The notes under the pieces are model-generated. The model saw nothing but the letters and a program-made list of their open reading frames with translations. It was not told the DNA's origin and searched no databases. From positions 1 through 11,433 of the forward strand of contig CACZPV010000083.1 of assembly GCA_902783065.1 (NCBI GenBank): DNA of 11,433 nt, written 5' to 3'. This DNA comes from an uncultured Ruminococcus sp. Its GTDB lineage: Bacteria > Bacillota > Clostridia > Oscillospirales > Acutalibacteraceae. Shown here piece after piece: positions 1 to 6,902 of this stretch (position 1 is the stretch's first letter; every line of letters begins with the position of its first letter). The position numbers and the translations under genes were made by a program.

Positions 1-6
1 CAGAAA

Positions 7-1149
7 TTACTTCATCCTTCTTAGGGTTTTCCATTCGCTGATGATTTTTTTTCTGCGGACAGTTAATCCGTTATGAACTCTTACAAAAAAGATAAGAGGT
101 TTCGTTATCCGGTGCTTATAAAGTTTTGGTGTACGAATGCTATATTCTTCGGGAACAGAAAAAATTCTCCATAAAACATATTTGATTTTTGAGCGGGTGT
201 TTACTTTTGGCATAGAAATAGTTTTGAAATTTTTTCTGATTTTATTCTCTATTGTACCGTATACACCGAAACGTATGAGTGAATCCAGCATTTTTTTTTC
301 GTTTTCGTCGAGTGTATCCGTATCTCCTCCGTTTTCCGGAGAAAAAAGCTTTTGTGCAAGCGAGCGGAGTATCATTTCTTCTTCGGCGATTCCAAGTACG
401 GAAAGTTCTTTATCAATATAGGTGAAATCAAGATTTGCTTTTTGAAGCATAAAATAAATATCCAGCAGCGTTCGTATACCTGTACCATTGTGTCGAAGAT
501 GATTTATGCCATGGGCAATATAATAAATATACAGATCATCATCACGGAATTTGTACTCAAATTTTTTTCCATCAACAGGAAGAAGCTTATCTTTTACATC
601 ATTGTAATATTCATGATTTTGTTGCGAAAGAGCGGAGAAAAGTGTCCGGTGCATTTCTATAGTGAAAAAGGGGGGCTTTTCATAAGTATCATGATGAGAT
701 TTGCCGAAGTGATCTGTATGATAGCCCATTTTTGTCATAATATTCATAACCTTATCCGCGGTGCCAGCATCGAAAAGAATGTCTACATCTCCTGTCTGTC
801 TTAAAAGACTTTCGGGATAGTACTGTGCTATAGTTTTTCCTTTTATGTGCATATACCAGATTCCGTTGTTTTCCAGTTCTTTGGTGATTTTCTCTGTTTC
901 TGAGAAAAACAGAATATTGATCCTTATAGCATTTAGTTTTTCTTTTTGAAAAGCATTCTTTATTGTTTCATCCGCACCGCTTTGCTGCACAGCTTTGTCT
1001 GCGAATGCACTGATTTTATGTGCAGTACATGCTTTAAGCAAAGCTGTAAAATCAGCTTTTTCTGTAAATGATGCGTCAGGTGTACAATCATTAACAGAAC
1101 AGTAAAGTAAATATATGAGATCCTGATGATTTACAATAATTTCCGACAT
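7..1149 (-). CDS. Nucleotidyltransferase family protein (PF14907-like)
   Basis: A 380-residue soluble protein with no signal peptide or clear membrane segment. It looks like the 'uncharacterised nucleotidyltransferase' family PF14907, members of the polymerase-beta-like superfamily often found near surface-polysaccharide or peptide-modification genes. The active-site signature is visible: a lysine-glycine turn (K103-G104), then GDVDILF at 120-126, giving the two metal-binding aspartates D121 and D123, and an E-x-H motif (E165, H167) as the likely third acidic position. A helical part follows, with IAHGINHL (211-218) and GIRTLLDIYF (224-233), both typical of the family. The C-terminal 70 residues are very basic. 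The start is well supported: AAGGAG (forward 1157-1162) lies 7 bases before the ATG. It is divergent from the pilus genes and need not be functionally linked. The family is recognised with good confidence; the substrate is unknown. Confidence 0.8.
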   Translation of the reverse strand: MSEIIVNHQDLIYLLYCSVNDCTPDASFTEKADFTALLKACTAHKISAFADKAVQQSGADETIKNAFQKEKLNAIRINILFFSETEKITKELENNGIWYMHIKGKTIAQYYPESLLRQTGDVDILFDAGTADKVMNIMTKMGYHTDHFGKSHHDTYEKPPFFTIEMHRTLFSALSQQNHEYYNDVKDKLLPVDGKKFEYKFRDDDLYIYYIAHGINHLRHNGTGIRTLLDIYFMLQKANLDFTYIDKELSVLGIAEEEMILRSLAQKLFSPENGGDTDTLDENEKKMLDSLIRFGVYGTIENKIRKNFKTISMPKVNTRSKIKYVLWRIFSVPEEYSIRTPKLYKHRITKPLIFFVRVHNGLTVRRKKIISEWKTLRRMK

Positions 1150-1160
1150 GGCAATTCTCC

Positions 1161-1382
1161 TTATTCCAGATAAGCCATCAGCTGATTGTAAAATTCATTG
1201 TTCATACGGTTTATAAGCTGTTTGATCTTACTATATATTGACCGATTTCATCAGTCATTTTCTCTGCGTCCAGCGTCGAAAACGACTGCTTTCGATTTAT
1301 CGGGCGGCACAAATCCTTTGTCATTTTACAATTGGCTATTACGATAGGCTATAACAGCATTGGCTTTAGTATTTGTGTTCAT
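1161..1382 (-). pseudogene. Decayed coding fragment or interspersed repeat upstream of the nucleotidyltransferase
   Basis: On the minus strand this stretch reads as protein-like pieces in more than one frame. One frame starts at ATG 1382, is broken by a TAA (1326-1328) and two adjacent TGA codons (1248-1253), and ends at TAA 1161-1163, overlapping the next gene's ribosome binding site as a coupled upstream gene would. Its last piece contains KQLINRMNNEFYNQLMAYLE. A second frame gives a 37-codon ORF (1324 to 1211) containing RPINRKQSFSTLDAEKMTDE. No family is assigned. It may be the remnant of a gene, or a dispersed repeat copy, in which case neither frame is translated. Short palindromic pieces such as GTCGAAAACGAC (near 1275-1286) lie inside it. 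Confidence 0.3.
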
Positions 1383-1409
1383 TATACTACTTGACGGCGA
1401 AATTGTAAA
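1381..1409 (-). promoter_or_regulatory. Promoter for the nucleotidyltransferase gene
   Basis: On the minus strand a TTTACA -35 (forward 1404-1409) is separated by 17 bases from a perfect TATAAT -10 (forward 1381-1386). Transcription would start near 1374, giving a leader of roughly 225 bases that includes the decayed fragment. Confidence 0.6.
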
Positions 1410-1611
1410 TAACCCTACTGAATTAATGATAAAGTGAGATTGCTCATTTTATTGTATGTCATTGTATGTGTTTGTTTTTTAATTATAGCAGAAAATTCCA
1501 TGAAATACCATAAAAGGCTGACAATGAAATAAAAATTATATAAAATATTTTTCTCTTTGGATGATTAAAATAATATAAAACGTAAAAAATTCAGTAATTT
1601 TTGGAATAACG
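1410..1611. other. AT-rich divergent spacer without a gene
   Basis: I see no coding region here. The stretch is strongly AT-rich with many short A and T runs. It contains a 10-base tandem repeat of ATTGTATGT (1451-1459 and 1461-1469), one helical turn apart, which could bind a regulator of either divergent promoter. That role is only a suggestion. Confidence 0.5.
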
Positions 1612-1639
1612 TTGAGTTACTGAGAAATTGTGATATAAT
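1612..1639 (+). promoter_or_regulatory. Promoter for the adhesin/pilus operon
   Basis: TTGAGT (1612-1617), a 16-base spacer, and a perfect TATAAT (1634-1639) preceded by TG at 1631-1632, which makes an extended -10. Transcription would start near 1646, leaving an untranslated leader of about 270 bases before the adhesin ATG. Confidence 0.6.
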
Positions 1640-1672
1640 TATATTAGTGAATAGAAATACTATGAAATAATG

Positions 1673-1767
1673 CTGAACCCAAATATTAAAGTATATAAGC
1701 ATTGATAACAACACTTTTGCGTAATTTTTTTGACAGTTTTGACAGAAAATTAATGATTTTGGGTCAG
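1673..1767 (+). promoter_or_regulatory. Leader element: tandem TTTTGACAG inside a long inverted repeat
   Basis: Within the presumed adhesin leader, CTGAACCCAAA (1673-1683) can pair with TTTGGGTCAG (1758-1767) with a single bulge. The enclosed loop carries an exact 9-base tandem duplication, TTTTGACAG at 1728-1736 and 1737-1745. CAGTTTTGAC (1734-1743) recurs exactly at 1871-1880, just before the start codon. The copies contain TTGACA and could act as a second -35, but no good -10 follows at the right distance. A regulator site or RNA structure is also possible. Confidence 0.3.
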
Positions 1768-1914
1768 GAAAAAAGGGAAAATTAGGGTAAATGAAGCAAA
1801 CAGTTAGTCGTATTTAATTGCGTTGCTCAGGCATAACGATCGAAGTACGTTAATATACTAAGAAGGTCGGCAGTTTTGACTGCAGGCAGGATCAATGTGA
1901 GAAGGATGAGGACT

Positions 1915-4900
1915 ATGAAGAAGGGGCTTGTAAAATTGAATATTTCCGCAGTACATTTTCGTGCCCGTTCTGTGACTGTGATGTTGTCACTGATCGTGTT
2001 TTTTACAGTTGTTGTATGCTTTTTGGTCAGTATGGTAATTCACGCAGAATCGGTTATGAATGTGGAAGTTTATACAGACGGGACCTATACTGTGCCTTAT
2101 GTGGGAAGTGGGATCGAAATTACGCTGAAAGGTCAGCTTACGGATAACGTACAGGCAAAAGCTTATCCCGTTGAAACAGATGAAGAAATCGGAAAGGTAT
2201 ACGCTGCCTTTGATATAACACTTTTCGATGGAGATAAAAGAGAAGTACAGCCTGAAAACGGCGCTCTGGAAGTAAGTATCATAACACCTGAGATAAAAAA
2301 GGCTATCGAAAGTGAAACGCAGCTTGAAGTTTATCATATCCCTGACGGCGGGGAACCGGAAAAGGTTGAAGAAACCAAAAAGACAGGAGATTCCGTGACA
2401 TTCCGCGCTGAAAGCTTCTCGACATATGTTATCAGGAAGCATGAAACGGATGATGAGATAGTGACTCCCAGAAGAATTTATAAATATATCAATTATGAAT
2501 ATACAGAGTCTGATCCTGTAGGAAATCCGGGAGTGTATACGGCAAAGCTTTATGATATTAAAAACAAAGCCGGAGATGTTGTACATGAACAGATTATAAA
2601 AAGCGGTGATAAGCTTGAACCGGTTCCGATTCCTCCGAATATAATCAGCACAAAATTTTACGGCTGGTATATTGTTGATTACCTCGGTGAGGAAAAAATC
2701 GGTGATGAAACCTATGTTTCCTATTCATGGGGAGAATCACCGGAACGAGTGGATGCGGGTCAGACGATTACTTTTAATGATAGTGAAGACAGAATATATT
2801 ATTTAGCACCAATTTATACAGATTATCATTTTATTTCCTTTCATGAAAGAGAACAGTACGATATAGACGATCCTACGAGTTTTATACCCGATTCTGTAAA
2901 TATTCTTACAAGAAGACTGGTCGCATTCGGCGGCGCAGATACCGCCAGTCTCAAGATCAGTGATGTACGTGCTCCGTCCTATGCAGTAAATGACATTGTT
3001 TTTATGGGGTGGAGATATAACGGTACTGATTATATCACAGTACAGCCGAACGGAACTGAAATTCCTACAACAATTCCTTTGGTTAAAGATAATACGGAAG
3101 CAAGAGAGATTGATCTTTATCCTGTATTTAAACACGCAAGATGGATCTATTTTGCCGGAAACGGTTCAGGCGCCTCCTATGTTCCGTCCGAATTTGTAAT
3201 ACAGGGAGAGTCAATTTCAAAGCTGTCCCCAACGGAAAGAAACGGATACGATTTCCTTGGATGGTTTACCGATAAAACAGGCGGAATACAAGTGACAGAC
3301 AGTCAGGGAAATGTTCTTAACGAGAATAAGGATCTTGGCGATAATAATTTGATGAGCATGTTGAGCGGCAGCACAAACGGTAAGCTGACGCTTGATAAAA
3401 GTATTACTCTTTATGCACACTGGAGAGAAGTTGAAAGTGCCGTATACACTATGATCTATTGGAAGCAGTCGGTAAATGACGATAAAAATGCTGTTAAGAA
3501 AAGCTATGATTATGAGGAAAGCGTTACACTGTCCGGTGAACCGGGAACTGTGCTTACCACTACACGTATTCTTCAGGATTATTCCGGTTTCAATAGGACT
3601 TATGAGGGTTTTGCCCGCAATCAGTCGCTTGAAATCAATAATGACGGAAAAATCAAATCAGACGGCAGTACGATCGTCAATGTTTATTACGACCGCAATC
3701 TGGTCACTATGAATTTTAATACGTATACATCTGATTATTCATATACTGCTACAACCGGAAATACAACTCCGCAGTATGGTAATGTAGACGGTGAATATAT
3801 ACAGCTTACAAGAGGGAACAGTACTCAGGTATTTGTATGGAACACTCAGTACACCTATTCTCCATCTTCTCCATCAACTAGTACCAGTAATTACAAATAT
3901 GGTCTTGTTGACGGCGAGTATGTTCAATTGACCCGTTACAGCCAGTATACGTGGAAATATAATAACACTACTTATACAGGAACAAGGTATGCCAGGAGTA
4001 CAACCGGTACAGCTTATACAGGCACACGATATATACGCACCGGAAATAGTGCACCGTATGTTTATACAGAAGCGGATGAAGAAGATGAATCTGATTCTCA
4101 GGTAAAATATGCTGTTGACGGCAACGGGGGTCATGTTGCATTGACCAGAACAACATCCACAGTGTATGAATGGAAATATACCAAGGATGGACAGACTTAT
4201 GTATATGATGGAACAAGGTATACAAGAAGCAGCAGTAAGAGCTATGGGTGGCATTTGTATAAAGTGTTTACAGGTCTGTATGGTCAGACATTAAACCAGA
4301 ACGGATATACGTGGCCTTCGGAATATGACTGGAAAGACAGTTACAGCGGAAGTTCAAATGACGGATCGAGAACAACCTTCCTTGATGCATTTCTACTTTC
4401 GGATGGCTCGATGACTAAAGCGTTTTACGGTTCATCCCCGAGCAGCAACAATACTACCCACGTTTATTTCTATAAACAGGATATTGAAAATGATGTAATC
4501 TCCAATACCTATAGTCTTGCCAATGATGCTGCAACAAGCTCAAATGCGACTTTCAGTATAACTGATAAATACAACGGATTTACCGCCTGTGAGTATAGTA
4601 AGGATAATATCACGTGGACTCAGTTAGGTGAAAAGGACAGTGACGGCTGCTATGCCAAAGTTGGAAACTATACTAACCTGTATATACACTTTAAAAGAAA
4701 TGTATACAGCGTAACATTGAATCCTAACGGCGGCTCCGGTGAAAATCAGGTTTACGGCAATATTCCGTTTGAAGCTTCTGTCAAGGGATATTTTACCAAT
4801 ATACATCAGCCCACAAGAAGCAACTACCGTTTTACAGGTTGGTACAAGGATAAAAACGGTAGTGAGCCTTTTGACTTTAATGATAAAATGGGTTCGTCAA

Positions 4901-6771
4901 ATAAGGTGGCATATGCAGGATGGGAACTGATCTATTTTAAGATTACGGTTGACCCTGACGGAGGTGTGTTTGCCAGCGATGAACAGGATTCAACTTATTA
5001 CTGGCGGCCCTACGGAACAAAGATAACAGAATATGAAAACCTCGAAAGAAAATATAAGGAAGATAATGAGGGTGAATATGTGTATGTCAATATCACCTTC
5101 CACAATGAAAATAACGGTAACGGTATTCCCGCAGAACTGAGAAAAGCATTTTATATCAGATATGATGAGGTGGATCAGTATTATTATGATCACTATGCAG
5201 ACAGCGGAATGACTATTGAACAGTTCCGTGCTGATATAAGTGAGCAGAGATACTCGCTTATAACCGATGCCAATACCTATACTCTGCTGGGCTGGTATGA
5301 AGTCCTCCCCGACGGAAGTACTTCAACAACTCCGTATAACTTCAATAATGAACTGCACGAGGATGTCAGCATCAGAGCGTCCTGGCGGCGTGAGGGACAG
5401 TATTATATTGCTTACAATCCGGTGATGGAAACCAGTGATGGAACCACTGTTGCCGGAAAGCTTACTGAAACAAACGATTCCGATCAGGAAGATGACTATG
5501 TATATCTGGATCCGGTATCAGCTCATGAAATTGAAAATCCGGGCCGTTACAGAGATAAATCGCCTGTTGTTGCCCTGATGGAACCTACTCTTGATGAAAA
5601 TGATGTAAAAGAATATGCGTTTGTAGGCTGGAGAGTAGTGGATGTGCATAATAATCCGCTTGAACCCGGTGTTACTTATGATCCCGGTGAAACCTTTTTG
5701 CTGAACGGAAGTCTTGCGGACAATAACTATTGTATCCATATGCAGGCATATTATGTGCCGAGAGGTTCGGTTGATGAAAACGGAGAATATACTGAACGAC
5801 TTCTCAGTATCGCCCGGCTTGATCTGAATGCAAACGGAGGCAGGGTTGACGGCAGCATCGGTGGTATTGCAGAAAATGATAAGATCAACGTAGACAATGA
5901 AACCCAGACGCTTAAGATTGAAAAACAGCCTAACAATAATTCTGTTGATCTTGGCAGCTACCGAAAGAATTTTATTAATGATGACGGGTATTTTCTGCTT
6001 GGCTGGAATGCATCGAGTGATCATGGGAATTATATTCCGAAATATTATGCAGACGGAATCATCGGAATTGACAAGACATCGGAAGATACGCTTTATGCTT
6101 TATGGGAACCAATGCTTTATTTGTCATTCGAGAATTATTCTACTGAAGCCGTTAATTTCCGTCTTACTGTTACTGATTACAGCGGCGAAATGCAAAAGTA
6201 TAACGGAACAATTAATGAATATACGGGAGAATATGACAGAGAACCGTATGAATTGCCAACGATGATTACATTGCAGCCGCAGGAAAAGCTGAAACTGATT
6301 CTGCCTGACGGAAATACAAATGTCAGATATTCCGTTACCGGCACATATACAGGAAGTAAAGACAAATTTTATATCTATAATTCCGATATTTCCAGCTATA
6401 CTTTAGTGAAAAATCAGTCTTATACAGCAGAGGGCAACCTCATTATTGATAGAACCGGACGGGTGATCGAGTTTCGTGATGAAGAAATTATTATACCGGC
6501 ACCTACCGGATTTGAAAGCAAAACAGTACCTTTTGTGATTATATTTATTTTTGGTATCGGCATAACAGCCGTATTGGTGTTCAGGAAATTCGGGGTAAGA
6601 CTGCCCGTATCTGCATCAGGAATATTGCACAGAAGTCGTCCGAAACATATGAAAAGACCGAGGATGATGCGGGTAAGATTCCTGCCGGAACATGGTTATT
6701 CCGCCAAAAGGCGAAATAATATAAAGAAGCAAAAACCGGATGAGGAGGTGAGTGTCCATTGGACATTATGA
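1915..6771 (+). CDS. Large sortase-anchored adhesin with InlB B-like repeats (Cpa-position pilus protein)
   Basis: A cell-surface protein of 1618 residues, probably the tip adhesin of the pilus. ATG 1915 is preferred: GAAGGA (1901-1906) lies 8 bases upstream; ATG 1906 is the alternative. A basic N-terminus and a long hydrophobic segment form the signal peptide, with likely cleavage near IHAES (about 2038-2052). A beta-rich N-terminal domain (2053-2445) is followed by at least seven units with the aromatic-GW core of Listeria-Bacteroides (InlB B, Flg_new) repeats, at about 2656, 3001, 3250, 4831, 5281, 5619 and 5991. A tyrosine-rich repeat block sits at 3772-4230. The sorting region is IPAPTG (6493-6510), then a hydrophobic segment (about 6526-6582). 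The following tail of about 62 basic residues is abnormally long, and its frame is questionable. No thioester domain or catalytic motif is recognised. It is first in the operon, as Cpa is in streptococcal FCT loci. The ligand is unknown. Confidence 0.85.
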   Translation: MKKGLVKLNISAVHFRARSVTVMLSLIVFFTVVVCFLVSMVIHAESVMNVEVYTDGTYTVPYVGSGIEITLKGQLTDNVQAKAYPVETDEEIGKVYAAFDITLFDGDKREVQPENGALEVSIITPEIKKAIESETQLEVYHIPDGGEPEKVEETKKTGDSVTFRAESFSTYVIRKHETDDEIVTPRRIYKYINYEYTESDPVGNPGVYTAKLYDIKNKAGDVVHEQIIKSGDKLEPVPIPPNIISTKFYGWYIVDYLGEEKIGDETYVSYSWGESPERVDAGQTITFNDSEDRIYYLAPIYTDYHFISFHEREQYDIDDPTSFIPDSVNILTRRLVAFGGADTASLKISDVRAPSYAVNDIVFMGWRYNGTDYITVQPNGTEIPTTIPLVKDNTEAREIDLYPVFKHARWIYFAGNGSGASYVPSEFVIQGESISKLSPTERNGYDFLGWFTDKTGGIQVTDSQGNVLNENKDLGDNNLMSMLSGSTNGKLTLDKSITLYAHWREVESAVYTMIYWKQSVNDDKNAVKKSYDYEESVTLSGEPGTVLTTTRILQDYSGFNRTYEGFARNQSLEINNDGKIKSDGSTIVNVYYDRNLVTMNFNTYTSDYSYTATTGNTTPQYGNVDGEYIQLTRGNSTQVFVWNTQYTYSPSSPSTSTSNYKYGLVDGEYVQLTRYSQYTWKYNNTTYTGTRYARSTTGTAYTGTRYIRTGNSAPYVYTEADEEDESDSQVKYAVDGNGGHVALTRTTSTVYEWKYTKDGQTYVYDGTRYTRSSSKSYGWHLYKVFTGLYGQTLNQNGYTWPSEYDWKDSYSGSSNDGSRTTFLDAFLLSDGSMTKAFYGSSPSSNNTTHVYFYKQDIENDVISNTYSLANDAATSSNATFSITDKYNGFTACEYSKDNITWTQLGEKDSDGCYAKVGNYTNLYIHFKRNVYSVTLNPNGGSGENQVYGNIPFEASVKGYFTNIHQPTRSNYRFTGWYKDKNGSEPFDFNDKMGSSNKVAYAGWELIYFKITVDPDGGVFASDEQDSTYYWRPYGTKITEYENLERKYKEDNEGEYVYVNITFHNENNGNGIPAELRKAFYIRYDEVDQYYYDHYADSGMTIEQFRADISEQRYSLITDANTYTLLGWYEVLPDGSTSTTPYNFNNELHEDVSIRASWRREGQYYIAYNPVMETSDGTTVAGKLTETNDSDQEDDYVYLDPVSAHEIENPGRYRDKSPVVALMEPTLDENDVKEYAFVGWRVVDVHNNPLEPGVTYDPGETFLLNGSLADNNYCIHMQAYYVPRGSVDENGEYTERLLSIARLDLNANGGRVDGSIGGIAENDKINVDNETQTLKIEKQPNNNSVDLGSYRKNFINDDGYFLLGWNASSDHGNYIPKYYADGIIGIDKTSEDTLYALWEPMLYLSFENYSTEAVNFRLTVTDYSGEMQKYNGTINEYTGEYDREPYELPTMITLQPQEKLKLILPDGNTNVRYSVTGTYTGSKDKFYIYNSDISSYTLVKNQSYTAEGNLIIDRTGRVIEFRDEEIIIPAPTGFESKTVPFVIIFIFGIGITAVLVFRKFGVRLPVSASGILHRSRPKHMKRPRMMRVRFLPEHGYSAKRRNNIKKQKPDEEVSVHWTL
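3772..4230 (+). repeat. Tyrosine-rich degenerate tandem repeats within the adhesin
   Basis: Three diverged protein repeats are visible. The unit opens with YGNVDGEYIQLTR (about 3775-3813), YGLVDGEYVQLTR (about 3898-3936) and a looser copy with VDGNGGHVALTR (about 4111-4149). Copies two and three then carry a W-x-Y segment and end in YTGTRYAR and YTGTRYIR (copy two, about 3973-4038) or YDGTRYTR (copy three, about 4204-4227). An acidic linker with EADEEDESDS separates copies two and three. The block interrupts the series of GW-type repeats and is rich in Tyr, Thr, Ser and Arg, which suggests an extended ligand-binding or stalk region. Confidence 0.7.
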
Positions 6772-6869
6772 CAATGCCGCTTTGCGGCATGATCACCCTC
6801 CGGAGGGAAATCAGAGGCAGCCCTGACCCACGCTGCCAAAGAAAGTTCCCACAGATTTTGATATCCTGA
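6759..6869 (+). other. Possible short leader ORF (36 codons, TTG start)
   Basis: A strong Shine-Dalgarno, GGAGG (6744-6748), lies inside the end of the adhesin gene, 10 bases before TTG 6759, which opens a 36-codon frame ending at TGA 6867-6869. The frame overlaps the adhesin stop and ends 33 bases before the pilin ATG. The product begins MDIMTMPLCGMITLRREIRG and resembles no family I know. The coding region coincides with hairpins, so it may be chance, a leader peptide, or the true landing site of a ribosome binding site left by rearrangement. Confidence 0.2.
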
Positions 6870-6902
6870 CATTAAGGTCAGATGATGAAAGGAGTTAATA
6901 AA
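6772..6902 (+). promoter_or_regulatory. Structured GC-rich leader before the pilin gene
   Basis: This spacer is more GC-rich than its surroundings and can form several stems: ATGCCGC/GCGGCAT (6774-6780 with 6784-6790), the palindrome CCCTCCGGAGGG (6796-6807), GGCAGC/GCTGCC (6816-6821 with 6832-6837) and CTGAC/GTCAG (6866-6870 with 6877-6881). GGGAA (6805-6809) could instead pair with TTCCC (6846-6850), enclosing the GGCAGC hairpin. That pairing excludes the CCCTCC palindrome. The last stem is directly upstream of the pilin ribosome binding site. No known riboswitch class is recognised. mRNA stabilisation, processing or translational control of the pilin are all possible. Confidence 0.4.

Noticed and set aside
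352..804. A 150-codon plus-strand frame opposite the nucleotidyltransferase
   Set aside because: The minus frame has a clear family signature, start and ribosome binding site; the plus frame has none.
1876..1914. Upstream TTG start for the adhesin
   Set aside because: The TTG lies in the loop of a small hairpin (GCAGT/ACTGC), and ATG 1915 has a better-placed GAAGGA and gives a normal signal peptide.
5518..6024. A 168-codon open frame on the minus strand within the adhesin gene
   Set aside because: Antisense shadow of GW-type repeats; low-complexity Ile-rich composition and no family pattern.
1915..6771. Thioester or Cna-B domains in the adhesin, as in streptococcal Cpa
   Set aside because: I could not find a convincing Cys...Gln thioester signature or a Cna-B core; the body is made of InlB-like and Tyr-rich repeats.
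6882..6902. Earlier ATG for the pilin
   Set aside because: The seven extra codons contain the GAAAGGAG ribosome binding site that serves ATG 6903.
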